This document shows positions 10,656 to 21,736 of a DNA stretch of 64,000 bases, piece after piece. The notes under the pieces are model-generated. The model was given only the letters and a program-made list of their open reading frames with translations, ran no database searches and was not told where the DNA came from. Made by a program: the position numbers and the translations under genes. The DNA is taken from contig JAKSZU010000009.1 in assembly GCA_026018925.1 (NCBI GenBank), forward strand, positions 78,152,408 to 78,216,407, given 5' to 3'. Source of the DNA: Tupaia tana (lineage: Eukaryota > Chordata > Mammalia > Scandentia > Tupaiidae). Position 1 is the stretch's first letter; each line of letters opens with the position of its first letter.

Positions 10656-12690
10656 ACACCAATACTGGCTTTGGTACCCAAGTCCAGCAACAATGGCTTT
10701 CAATTTTGGGGCTCCTTCAGGTGCCTCGGACACCGCTGCAGACACCACAGCCCTTGTGGTTGGATCTGGAGGATTTGGGACAACACTGACAACTGCAGGT
10801 TCTGTCTTCAGCTTTTCCACCCCAGCGAACACAGGCACCACTGCATTAGGTGGTCTCTTCAGCCAGTCTACACAAGCTCATATCCAGTCCAACCAACTGA
10901 TAAATACTGCAAGTGCACTTTCTACTCCAAGGCTACTGGGAGATGAGAGAGATGCTATTTTGGCAAAATGGAATCAATGGCAGGCCTTTTGGGGAACAGG
11001 AAAAGGATATTCCAACAATAACATTCCACCAGTGGAATTCACACAAGAAAATCACTTTTGCCAATTTAAGGCAGTAGATTATAGCTGTATGCCCAATAAC
11101 AAGGATGAAGATGGGTTAGTCATTTTAGTTTTCAATGAAAAGGAAACAGATACTTGAAGTCAGCAACAGCATTTGGTAGAAGCGTTACATAATGTTTAGG
11201 GAGGAATCCAGACCCTCACTGTAAATGTAGAGGGTATTAAAACATTGCCAGATGACCAGACAGAAGTTGTAATTTGTGTTATTGAGCTATCTCCAAATGT
11301 TACTTCGAGAAGAGTTCCAGCTACAACACTGTATGCCCATTTTGAGCAAGCCAGCACAAAAACACAATTGCACCAACTTGAGGTAACCTTTTCTATGACT
11401 AGAACAGAACTTTCTTCTGCACAGATCTAACAACTTTTACAGAATTCTCCTGCTGGTGTTGATCCTATTATCTTGGAATAAGCCAAGGTGGATAACCCTG
11501 ATACTGTAAAGTTAATTCCTATACCAATGGTGGATTTCACAGAACTTCTCTATAGACAGAAGGTTCAAGATCAGATGACTAAGCAGCATCAGACCAGATT
11601 AGATATCATATCTGAAGATATTAGTGATCTACAAAAGAATCAAACCACAACTATGGCCAAAATTGCGCAATATAAGAGGAAACTCATGGCTTTCCCACAG
11701 AATCTTACAGGTCCTAATCAAACAGGAAATTCAAAGAAGAATGGCTATGCCATCCAGGCTGATGAGGAGCAGTTGTGAGTTTAGCTAGATACAATTCAGT
11801 GTGAACTGAATGCGCCTACCCGATTCAAGGGCCGACTAAATGAACTGATGTCCCAAATCAGGATGAAGAATCATTCTGGAGCTGTCAAATCTGAAGAAAG
11901 ATGCAGATCTGCTACAAGAAATCAAGCAGCATTTGAAGCAAGAAAATCTTAGTCACTTGATCAGCATTATAAATGATGACCTAGAAGACATAAAGTTGGT
12001 AGAGCATGGATTGAATGAGACCATCCACATGAGAGGTGCCATCTTTACTTGACAGTTCATGAACTTGTGTTAGAGATTTGTAAAATGCATCCTCTTACCA
12101 CATCGAGCCTTCCTTTAGAATGAAACTGACAGTCGGGGAAAAGAAAGAAAACAGCCCTCTAGTAGTTTGCTTCTTTGAGAAGGCTCATAACAAGTTACTT
12201 TTCATCAGATCTGAAATACACAATTACCCAAAATATATGTACTTTTGTACATTTTTACAACAGCTTTCTCAGACATAATCAGTGTTTAATGATTATTCTC
12301 CATTAAGCCTGTACATGCTTTACATAGCAAGTAAACACAAAATATGTACTTTGCACATAATGAAATAAATTGTATAATTTCTTGACTGTTAGAGATTTGT
12401 ACTTCAGAGTGTAAAAGTACTTTCATTTTTTATGTTTCAATTCATCTGTGGAAGGAGTAAAGAAAATCAAAAATAATTTAATGATTAATATGTTTTTCTT
12501 TTTATTCTTTGAGATCTGAAAACATATTTTTATATCATTTTACTTATTTGGAATTTACAGAACAAAAATAAGTAATTAGGATATAACAAAGTTACTGTTT
12601 TTCAACTTTATTATTTAAATCTTTTCATTTATATAAAAAATCAATAAATAAATGCTTAATTTGTAATTACTTTTATAAAATAAAATACCC
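10656..12690 (+). pseudogene. NUP54: NUP54 processed pseudogene
   Basis: NUP54 is an FG-nucleoporin of the central NUP62-NUP58-NUP54 channel complex. An intronless copy starts at 10693 (MAFNFGAPSGA) and can be followed to a terminal stop at about 12050 (ETIHMRG at the end). Frame one runs to a premature stop at 11155. Further open pieces lie at 11245-11430 and 11488-11778 (DQMTKQHQTRLDIISEDI) and the C-terminus is broken up. Compared with my recall of the family, most of the FG/GLFG-rich stretch of some 50-60 residues after about residue 55 is missing, joining directly to LGGLFSQ. A 3'UTR follows to about 12685 with several AATAAA motifs. It sits inside L1-B ORF2, which resumes at 12691. Imperfect flanking repeats (gaaatacacca / aaaataccca) fit L1-mediated retroposition. 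Confidence 0.93.
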
Positions 12691-12785
12691 AGCAATGAAA
12701 TTGAATATGACAAATAACCTCCCAACAATGAAAAGTCCAGGTCCGGATGGTTTCACTTCTGAATTCTACAAAAACAAAACTTTTT
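12691..12785 (+). mobile_element. L1-B part 4: short ORF2 RT segment
   Basis: Matches the RT stretch that reads [14 protein letters not shown] in L1-A. It ends in a 17-bp target duplication caaaaacaaaacttttt (12769-12785), repeated at 15212-15228 on the far side of the half-L1. Confidence 0.85.
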
Positions 12786-15211
12786 TAAGTTTATTTTATT
12801 TTATTAATATTTTTATATTTTAATTTACATATAATCACATATATCTTCACAGTGTACATTGCTTTTTCCAGCATGAGTACCATGCATTTCAGTTAAGACA
12901 AAGACATTGCTATATACATTATCATCATCAAACAACTTTTCGATTTTTGTCAATTAAAAATACTTTTTCCTTCCCATTCCCTTCCCTCTCTCCCTCTATT
13001 ATCAACCCCTATCTTTTTATATTTTATTTTATTTTTAATTTCAAGAAAAGCAGCTTTAACTTTAATAAATCATAGAAAGGCTAAATAACTTTGCTTAAAA
13101 CTTAAAGCCAGGAAACAGATTAGGATTCTGTTCAAATAGTAAGTATATGAGCCTATGGACAGCTCAAGATATGGCAAAAACACTTAAAACAGGAAAACAA
13201 AGCCTAGAAGAAAATCAGCAATGTTTTAGTCAGAAGTCATAAAATGCTATTTCACCAGTTCAGTCTCATGTACAAAATCTATCTTCTGTTGTGGTTCGAT
13301 CTTCCTGATGAAATTCTGGGATATAATATTCAACTCCAGACTTGTCCCTACAATTAAGTTGGCCATTTTCTTACTTTTGAACTCTTATTTCTGTGTGTCT
13401 GTATTTAATTCTCCTGGTGTAGCACTCCCTTGAGAACTTCTTGGAGATCTGGTCTGGTGTTGGTAAATTATTTCAGGTTTTGTTTATCTGAGAATGTTCT
13501 TGTCTTTTCTTTCCATATGAATGATAATCTTGCCAGGTACAATTTCTTGGTTGAAATTGCTTTTCCCTTAGCACCTTGAATATATTATCCCGTTTTTTCC
13601 TTGCTCGCATTGTTTCTGATGAGAGGTCTGCTGTTAGCCTGATGGGACATCCTTTGTAGGCAACTTGCCATTTTTCTCTTGCCAATATTAGTATCTTGTC
13701 TTTGTCTGTGGTTTTAGTCAATCTGGCTATAATGTGTCTTGGAGAAGATCTTCTTTGTTTGATTCTATTTGGGGTCCTTTATATTTCTTGAGACTGGAAC
13801 TTTGAGTGCCTCTCTAAGATTGCAAAGTTTTCTTGCAGGATTTCATAGAATTGATTATCAATGTCCTTATGAGTCTCTTCACCTTCTGGGATACCAATTA
13901 TATAGATATTTGGATGTTCGAAGGTATCTAGTATTTCTTGTATATTATCCTCATTTTTTGGGCAATTTTCTCAGTCTTCATGGTAGATTTTTTTAGGCCA
14001 ATGATTCTATCTCCTACGTCTGAGATACTATTTTATGTATGATCTAGTCTGCTTTTAATACTTTCAAGAGAGGTTTTGACTTCCTTTATTGTAGCTTTCT
14101 TCTCTAACAGGTCCATTTGATTCTTTTTTTATAGTGTATATTTTCTCTTTTAGATCTTGCAAGAATGTCCACACATCCTGAAACTCATCAGCTCCTTTCT
14201 CCTGCCTTTTCTGCAGTTCATTGTCTCTCTTCTATCTCTGTTAGCTTTGTCATTATGAATATTCTAAATTATTTATCAGACATTTCCATGATTTCCATTG
14301 AACTTTCTGTGGATGAAGAACAGTTATCGTTTTCCATTGGAGGAGAGATATTTTCTTGCTTTCCCATATCTCTTGTGACCTTGCAGTGATTTCTAGTTAT
14401 CTAATGGATGGCATGTTTCTTCCTAATTCTTGAAGTTCAATCTGAGCGTTCAGGAGCATGCAGAAGGAGGTGATTTAGAATCTCTTTGATGTTCTGTTTT
14501 TATCCCTTGTGCAGCAGATTCAGTGGGTATTGAGGAATATATTAACCCTAGTAGTATTCGGATGTTTGGCTATGGTTCCCTTAGATCTGTCAAGAAACAC
14601 AGTGAATGAAGATTGAGGAGCAGAGTGATGAGATAAAGGAAAAGAAAAGGAAACAGATAGAGAAAACAAACAAACATAAAAAGAAGGGAAAAAAATATAA
14701 AACAACCAAAAAATTTATTTTTAAAAAAAGAGAACCACATGGTGCATGCCATGCAAAATCACTAGTTCTCAGGAACCATGGAGAAGTCTTCTTCTGAAGG
14801 TCTGCCCCTTGTCTCTCCTGGAGGGGATGGACAGAAGGGGATTATTAGCAAGATAAAGGAGAGGCTGAAAGTCAAGAGAACACTTTACCTTAAAAAATTT
14901 TAAAGTAAAAATTACAAAAAAGGAGAAGAAAGAGACAGAAGCAGAGAGAGAGAGACAGAGACAGAGAGAAGGCTAAAGGGGCTCTGTATCACTGTGTTTG
15001 GGTACTGGAGGCTGAATTATCAGTAGAAAATCTTCATTTCTCTTTTTTCCCTGAAATCCCTAGCTCTCAGGAGCCTTCTTCTGAAGGCCTGCCTCTTGCC
15101 TTTCCACTCGAGTTTGGGGGGCTAGAGGCTGAATTATCAGTAGAAAATCTTCATTTCTCGTTTTTCCCTGAAGTCACTAGTTCTCAGGAGCTATGAACAC
15201 ATCTTCTTCTC
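12786..15211 (-). mobile_element. Half-L1 copy A (ORF1 only, no ORF2)
   Basis: Minus-strand element, complete between perfect 17-bp direct repeats (12769-12785 and 15212-15228). In its sense direction it has a 5'UTR with 125-bp-type monomers (tagaaaatcttcatttctc at about 15020 and 15140, seen as reverse complement), a decayed ORF1 (about 14400-13430), a non-coding region (13420-13040) and a 3'UTR with an A-rich end at 12786. There is no endonuclease or RT sequence. It matches the architecture of mammalian HAL1 (half-L1) elements and of copies B (37915-40641) and C (33280-37130). Confidence 0.85.
13430..14400 (-). pseudogene. Half-L1 copy A ORF1 remnant
   Basis: Minus-strand match to the 333-aa ORF1 at 38883-39884. 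The RRM/C-terminal part is open from 13721 to 13473 (KTTDKDKILILAREK, FQPRN), with frameshifts elsewhere. The plus-strand ORFs of 60-75 codons here are shadows. Confidence 0.8.
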
Positions 15212-15228
15212 CAAAAACAAAACTTTTT

Positions 15229-16498
15229 ATGAAGAGCTAATCCCCATTCTACTCGAATGATTTCTAAAGATCCAAAGGGAAGGAATTATCCCAAATTCAT
15301 TTTTATGAAGCCTCCATTACCTAGATCCCCCAAATAGTAAGGACATAAAAAGAGAAAACTACAGATAAATATCTCTGATGAATATAGATGCAAAAATAGT
15401 CAACAAGACAGTAGCAAATTGTATGTTAATGACACATTAAAAATATTGAACATCACAACAAGATAAGCTTTATTCCAGGGATATAAAAATGGTTCAACAT
15501 ATGCAAAAGTATAAATGTAATACACCATATTAAGAGAAATATAAAAGTCATATGATTATATCAATCAATACAGAAAAATCATTTGACAAAATATAACATC
15601 CCTTCATGATTAAGACCCTCAGAAAAAAATCAGCATAGAAGGACATTCCTTTACACAACAAAATCCATATGTGTAAAATGCATAGGTAACATCATACTGA
15701 ATAGGGAAAAGCTTAAAGCTTTTCCACTAAAAACTGAAACAAGACTGCCTACTTTTTCACTCAATATAGTACTGGAAGTCCTAGCCAATGCAATCAGACA
15801 ATAGACTGAAATAAAGCCATTCAAATAGGGAAAGAAGAAGTAAAATTATCTTTGTTTGCAGATGACATGATTATATACATAGAAAACATCAAAGAATCCA
15901 CAAATAAACTCCTGGAAATGAAAAAAAAATACAGTGAAATATCAGGATATAAGATCGATACACAAAAACCTATAGCATATCTATATACCAACAGTGAATA
16001 GACTGAGGTAGAATTGAAGAAAGCAATTTCATTCACAATAGCCTCAAAAGAGGTAAGATATATAGGAATAAAGCTACACAACAAAATCAAGGACCTCTAC
16101 AAAGAAAACTATAAAAAATTAGAAAAAGATATTGAAAATAAAACATAAAAGTAGGAAGACATTTATGTTCCTGGATTGGAAGTATTAACATAATCAAGAT
16201 GTTAATCCTACCCAAATAAGTCTACAAATTTAATGCAATCTCAATAAAATTATAGATGAATATCTTCTAAATCTGAGATATTCTTTAGAGATTTAGAAAA
16301 AATGGTCATAGAATTCATCTGGATGATAAAGGACCCAGTTTTGCCAAAGCAATACTGTGCAAGAACAGTGAAGTAGGAAGCATCTCATACTCCCTGATGC
16401 CAAAATGTACTACAAAGTTGTGATAATCAAAGCAGCATGGTATTGGCACAAAAACTGGCATGTGAACCAATGGAACCAAATAGAGATCCCAGGGGGAA

Positions 16499-16545
<47 letters not shown>

Positions 16546-16932
16546 CATACAGCCAACTTATTTTTGACAAAGGACATCAGGCAATACAGTGGGAAAAAGA
16601 AAATCCTTTACAAAATGGTGCTGGAAAAACTGGATATCCACCTGAAGAAAGACAAAACTGGACTCCTATTTCTCAGCATTAACATAAATCAACTGGAAAA
16701 GAATCAAGGACCTAAACCTAAGGCCCCAAATTATAAGATTACGAATGGATAATGCAAGGGAAACTCTTCAAGCTATCTGAACAAAGACTTCTTAAATAAG
16801 ACCCCATTAAGCACAAACAATAATCCTATAATAGACATGTGGTACTATATTGAATTAAAATCTTCTGCTCAGTGAAAAAAATATAATAATTAGAGTGAAT
16901 CAGCAACCCTCAGAATAGAATAATATATTTTC
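15229..16932 (+). mobile_element. L1-B part 5: ORF2 RT and post-RT remnant
   Basis: Continues the RT from the half-L1 insertion. The active-site region reads ttgcagatgacatgattata at about 15857 (the FADDM equivalent). Post-RT sequence follows through a CA microsatellite to 16932, where the 17-bp target duplication tagaataatatattttc (16916-16932) marks the next insertion. Stops and indels throughout. Confidence 0.85.
16500..16545 (+). repeat. (CA)n microsatellite in L1-B ORF2
   Basis: About 20 uninterrupted CA dinucleotides replacing an A/C-rich L1 codon stretch. The CA-encoded Thr-His frames here are artefacts. Confidence 0.95.
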
Positions 16933-17565
16933 TTTCTTTTTTTTTTATTGAATCACATATAACTTTAAAGTGTATTACATTTCTTTTTCCAGAAGTAATA
17001 CCATTCGTATCAGTCAATACAGAGACATTAAAATCCCCATCACCATCATCCAATAGCTTTTCATTTTTTTCAGATTATTATTCCAATTATTTTTTTAAAC
17101 AATCAATCACTATCTATAGTTTTTCTTGTAAAAAGACTTTACTCAACATGAAATACTTCTCTAACCTGTCCAGTTGAGAATACCATACACGTCATCATCA
17201 ACAGGTAATAAACCATATCTGAATCCCACCAATGTCATGCCTATTTGTTCTCTTGCTATCCTTCTCCATACTCTTCTCTTCTCCTGTCCCATTCCACACT
17301 GTCTTTTTCCCCCCCATCCTTGATTCCCTATCTCTCACCCTCAGTCATCTTCCATTCTCCTCCCACACTGTCTCTGGTATCTAAGCTTGCCCTCTATAAT
17401 GTTTTTCCCCCACACCTTATTGAATCGCCACTGACCCTAAGCAATCCAAATACCCTCATAGCAAACACAGGTGAAACACACATTTCCATGAACAGAAGTC
17501 CAACTCTACGTATCCTATGAAGTAGCACCTAGCTGTGGCTACACATTCCCCTACAGTCATTGAGT

Positions 17566-17568
<3 letters not shown>

Positions 17569-17611
<43 letters not shown>
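17569..17611. repeat. (AT)n microsatellite in the composite 3'UTR
   Basis: About 20 TA repeats followed by T-rich sequence. The same site in half-L1 copy B (about 38300-38314) has a short (AT)n, so the repeat is part of the shared UTR. Confidence 0.95.
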
Positions 17612-17617
<6 letters not shown>

Positions 17618-18235
17618 TCCCCTGAAACTTCTTTTTTTTTTTTTTTTTTTTTGGTAATTCAATTAACATTCCTTCCCTCAGCAACAGCATCATCACAGCA
17701 TACAAAATGTGATCTCCCATCCAGTACACACTGCACAGTGATTCAATCATGCCCATTACAAAAAAAAAATTTCCATTACTAGTTCCTACAATCACTTCCA
17801 CCTCTCTTTCTGACCCTCTGTCCCTTCCCACCCTCCTTAACAATAGGGAACATAGATTCTGTTCAGGGTTGGATTAAGGGTGGGTCTCGTGCAGTTCCGC
17901 AATTGTAGGTGAGTCTCCATGTAATACAGTTGCAAGCAGTTTTGGTAAGCAAAAATGATTATCAGTTGATGCGGCACAGCATCCATCTTGTGACCACCGG
18001 GAATGGTGTTGTGGGGATCTGCAGCATGAGTTATCCTCGGGTATCTGGCTTCCTTAAGAATGGTGGAGTAGATCTTGTTTTTCCCTGAGGTAATGTAGGG
18101 CTGGTAACCATCATCTTCTCATTGTCCATAGGTAGAGAAAATCCTCCTATACAATATATTTTTCAATTGGTTTAAGACATCTAAAGTTTCTTTTTGTTGC
18201 TTATAGTTGCAAGTTCTTAATCCTTGTTTTCGGCT

Positions 18236-18730
18236 TCAGTTTGCCGCCTGTGGCCGGTGGCCACGCTCAGGTCCAGGGGCCACACACAGGCCCTGCGGCT
18301 GCGCACAGGCGCAGGCCCGGTGGCCACGCGCAGTCCCGGCAGCCACGCGCAGGCTCGGGGGCCACGCGCAGGCCCAGCGGCCACACGCAGGCCCTATGGC
18401 CACACGCAGATGCAGGACCGGCGGCCACGCGCAGGCACCGGCCCAGCTGCCACGCTCAGGCCCGGCGGCCATGCTCAGGCCCGGTGGCCACGCGCAGGCC
18501 AGGCGGCCACATGCAGACGCAGGCCCAGCAGCCACTTGCAGGCCCGGCGGCCACACGCAGGCGCAGGCCCGGCGGCCACACTCAGGCCCGGCGGCCACGC
18601 TCAAGCCCGGCGGCCACGTGCAGGTCCAGGGGCCACGCACAGGCACAGGCCCGGCTGCCATGCTCAGGCCTGGGGGGCCATGCGCAGGCCCGGCGGCCAC
18701 GCGCAGGCACAGGCCCGGCGGCCGCGCGCC
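18236..18730 (-). repeat. GC-rich VNTR (units ~18-25 bp)
   Basis: Tandem variants of ggccacgcgcaggcccggc on the plus strand, more than twenty in register, with occasional insertion of an extra caggcg. CpG-dense, so it forms a CpG-island-like patch in AT-rich surroundings. The long open frames on both strands (up to 287 codons) come from the stop-poor repeat. Confidence 0.95.
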
Positions 18731-19027
18731 ATCGCCGGAGAGGCGGCTGGGGCCGGGCGGCCCGGGCTGCGGAATGCTAAACAGAGCCCACCCCTGGCTG
18801 GCGCCCACTCTGGGCCGGAGAGGCAGTGGGGGCCGGGCAGCCCGGGCCGCGGAACACGAAGCAGAGCCCGCCCCAGGCGCCCCACGGACCCCGTGGGCCA
18901 GCGCCTGCCCGGCAGGCCGGCGCCCCAGAGCCCCGCGCGCGCACGGCGCCCAAAGCCCCGGTGCCCCAGAGCCCCGCGCGCGTGCGGCGCCGGTAGCCCC
19001 AGAGCCCCGCACACGCACGGCGCTGGC
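18731..19027 (-). repeat. GC-rich 5' block of the composite
   Basis: Contains two copies of a ~75-bp unit (gaatgctaaacagagcccac at 18773 and its variant gaacacgaagcagagcccg at 18852), then three copies of gccccagagccccgc(g)c near 18920, 18965 and 18995. In the element's sense strand this is the extreme 5' end, where an internal promoter would be expected. Confidence 0.85.
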
Positions 19028-19629
19028 TAGAATAATATATTTTCAAATAATGCCTCAGATACGGGGCTGATAACCAAAATACATGGGGAACTCAAGTAAC
19101 TTGCCTTCCGAAAAGCAATGATGAACCGAATTAAACAATGATGAGCCCAATTAAAAGAGTGGCAAATAAGCTGAACAGACAACTCTCTAAGAAAGACATA
19201 TGAACAACCAAAAAGCATATGAAAAAATGTTCAGCGTCCCTTAACATAAGGGAGATGCAAATCAAAACCACAATGAAATACTGCCTAATTCAAGTCAGAA
19301 TGGCTTGGATAAAAAGTAAAAAGGCATATGTGATAACAAGGCTGTGATATAAAAGGAACTCTCCTATATTGTTGGTGGGAAAGTACATTAGTATAGACAC
19401 TATGGAGAATAATATGGAGGTTCCTCGAAGACCTACAAATAGAACTACCATATGATCCAACAATTCCACTCTTAAGTATCTACCAAAGGATAGGAATACA
19501 CTCAGAAAAGTACTTGCATATCCATGTTTATTGCAGCATTATTCATAATTGCTAAAACATGAAACCAACAAAATGACCATGAACAGATGAATGGGTTGAA
19601 AATTTGGGCACATATACACTATGAAATAC
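19028..19629 (+). mobile_element. L1-B part 6: ORF2 C-terminal remnant
   Basis: Resumes after the composite and matches L1-A from about 7860 to 8410 (aataccaaaatacatggggaa-type end of the post-RT region, then ttgttggtggga). Confidence 0.85.
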
Positions 19630-19877
19630 GGGACCAGCAGTTGGTATAATGGCTATGTCATTGGACTCCCATGTAGTCAACTGGACCCAGTGGCTTAAAC
19701 TCATGCCAGGCACGTGTGTGCATGTGCCCAAGATCCTGAGAGGAGACTGGAGGAGAAGGGATTGTGGTGTGGCCATACCCCCAGGGGGTGATTTCTCACT
19801 TTCTGTCTCTCTGTCTCTGTCTTTCTGGCAAGCACACGCGCCCTATAGCAAAAACCTCTCCAAAAAGAAAAAGAAAA
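19630..19877 (+). mobile_element. Long-type SINE in L1-B ORF2 C-terminus
   Basis: gggaccagcagttggtataa start, a deletion around the B-box (joins tagtcaactggacccagtgg), then the usual body and a caaaaacctctcc end. Flanking repeats of about 26 bp begin ttgggcacatatacacta at 19604 and again at 19879. Confidence 0.9.
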
Positions 19878-20335
19878 GTTGGGCACATATACACTACAAG
19901 ATACTATTCAGCTATAAAAAAATGTGGGACCTTGTCATTTGATAGAAAGTGGATGAATATGGAAGATTTACTGTTAAGGAAAGCAAGCCAGACTATGAAA
20001 GAGAAACATTGTATTTTCCCAATTAATGTATACCAAATGTCCACACTCCATGGAAGAAACTAAAAAATTGGAGAAAAATTTGTGGATACTAGAAACAGTG
20101 TGTGAGGAAGGTGGGAAATGAAGGAGGGTGAAGGGAAGAGAATCAAAGGGAAAAAGAAAAAGTGAAACATTTAAGAGTCAAAAATGGAAAATTTCCTTTT
20201 GATGATAACTTATATAATAATATCTTTAACTGAACTAATATACAGGACATTAATGCTAGGATAATTCATTTTGCAAGTTGTAATGATGTACAGCGATTGA
20301 ATGTAAAATACATAAATAAATAAATATAAATAAGT
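19878..20335 (+). mobile_element. L1-B part 7: ORF2 end, 3'UTR and tail
   Basis: Last ORF2 codons (19890-20060), a purine-rich 3'UTR (gaaggagggtgaagggaaga) and an A-rich terminus at about 20300-20335. This closes an L1 that began near 2250 and now spans about 18 kb because of nested insertions. Confidence 0.85.
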
Positions 20336-20786
20336 GTTTAAAAGATTAAGTAATTCAAGATGAATGCCACAAAATGAGAATAATATTTTATAATATTAAA
20401 GATTACTAGTAATATTCTAATTGGGCTTAAATGTGTCCTTTTATAACAACAGCTTATCACAGCAAACTATTTTAATAATGCTCAACATGACAAAAATATT
20501 AGTTCTGAGCTGAAAATCTAGCATCTGACTCCACCAAATATCCAGTGACATCAACCAAATCTCTGAGACATTCTAAATCTCAGCTTTCTCATGATGAAAT
20601 TGAAGTAAGAGAGAAAACTGGTTTATATTAAAAAAATAAAACTGGTTTATATCATGTTTAATGTGTCTGTTCTAATACCCCAGTGTCTCAAAACTTACCC
20701 ATTATAGGGTCCACTATTATTCTTTAACCCACAATTGAATTAACTGGTCTTGCCCATGACATATGAACTATATTTCCTTTACCTTA
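20336..20786. other. AT-rich sequence, nothing recognised
   Basis: No ORF or repeat family identified. Confidence 0.4.
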
Positions 20787-20986
20787 TTTTATTTTTATTT
20801 TATTGTTTTAAATAATTACTTATTTTAATTTTATTTATTTATTCATTTGTTTTAATTTGATCAGAAAAAAATAGACACAGAGAGAGAAGGAAAGTGAGAA
20901 AGCAAACCTTCAGGTCCAGACCTTGAACTGTGGTCGGCCATGTGGGAGTGTCCAATGCCTTAACCACCACAGCATCTGCCGGCCCC
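20787..20986 (-). mobile_element. Short-type tRNA-derived SINE
   Basis: Minus-strand copy with 5' end gatgctgtggtggttaaggc (reverse complement of about 20958-20977) and a tail of T-rich ATTT repeats at 20790-20850. Related to the copies at 1380 and 49597. Imperfect direct repeats atgaactatattt / atgaaccatattt flank it. Confidence 0.8.
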
Positions 20987-21024
20987 ATGAACCATATTTT
21001 TATCTATAATTTAATTTATTTTAT

Positions 21025-21230
21025 TTTGGGGGAGTGGAGATTTTTGCTACAGGGTGAGTGTGCTCACCAGAGAGACAGCAAGAAATAGCCCCTCAGGGCG
21101 ATGACCACACCACTATCCATTCTCTTCCATTTTTCTCTTCAAATTTTAGGCATACACTCTAGGTCTGGAATTCAAACCATGGTTGACCATATGGGAGTCC
21201 AGCAACTTTACCATATCACTTGCTGATTTC
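21025..21230 (-). mobile_element. Old long-type SINE
   Basis: Diverged minus-strand copy: ggagatttttgctacagggtg, gaccacaccactatccattctc, tatgggagtccagcaac. Flanked by tctataattt / cctataatttt. Confidence 0.75.
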
Positions 21231-21339
21231 ATCACCTATAATTTTAAAATTTAATTCTGAAGGTGGGTCAACTGCAAAAGATAGAATTAATATTAGTTAC
21301 ATTTTTCAATATCCAAAAAAGGACCATTTATGTATTGTA

Positions 21340-21472
21340 TTGAGCAAAGCTTAAGAAACATAAAGTAATAGAAGAAAGGAAAAGGAAATAATAAATATCA
21401 GAACAGAAATAAACAAAACAGACAACAAAAGAACAATTCAAATAATCAATAAAATGAGAAGCTGGTTCTTTT
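21340..21472 (+). mobile_element. L1-E part 1: ORF2 linker remnant
   Basis: Matches L1 ORF2 linker sequence (compare 5760-5850: agaaataaatgaaat, aagctggttcttt). Interrupted by the SINE that follows. Confidence 0.75.
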
Positions 21473-21736
21473 TTTTTTTTTTTTTTTTTTGAGAGGTTTT
21501 CGCTATATGGCGCGCGTGCTCACCAGACAGAAGAAGACATAGAGACAGAAAGTGAGAAATCATCCCCCAGGGGAGATGGTCATGCCTCAATCCCCTCTCC
21601 TCCATTCTCCTCTCGGGATCTTGGGCACACACGCACACGCGCCTGGAGTGTTTTAAGCCACCAGGTCCGGGACGCGAACCACGGTCAACTATGTGGGAGT
21701 CCAGTGACATAGCCATTATGCTAACTGCGGGTTCCC
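21473..21736 (-). mobile_element. Long-type SINE in L1-E
   Basis: Minus-strand copy with a poly-T of about 22 at its left. Flanked by a perfect repeat agaagctggttcttt (21458-21472 and 21737-21751). CpG sites are partly kept (gcgcgcgtgctc). Confidence 0.92.

Larger units (their letters stand above)
16933..19027 (-). mobile_element. GC-rich VNTR composite retrotransposon (SVA-like architecture)
   Basis: A 2,095-bp unit flanked by a perfect 17-bp repeat (16916-16932 and 19028-19044) inside L1-B ORF2. In sense (minus) direction: a GC-rich 5' block (19027-18730), a GC-rich short-period VNTR (18730-18240), about 360 bp of sequence I do not recognise (18235-17880), an L1-type 3'UTR (17880-16940) and a poly-A end (poly-T at 16933-16950). 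It has no ORF1, endonuclease or RT. The hallmarks fit a non-autonomous element mobilised by L1. Hominoid SVA and gibbon LAVA have comparable modular layouts, but I see no Alu-like or HERV-K-like module, so this is an independent composite. Confidence 0.85.

Noticed and set aside
18207..19070. Long ORFs on both strands (up to 287 codons) in the GC-rich block
   Set aside because: They are products of a stop-poor, GC-rich tandem repeat, occur in several frames at once, and have no domain content.
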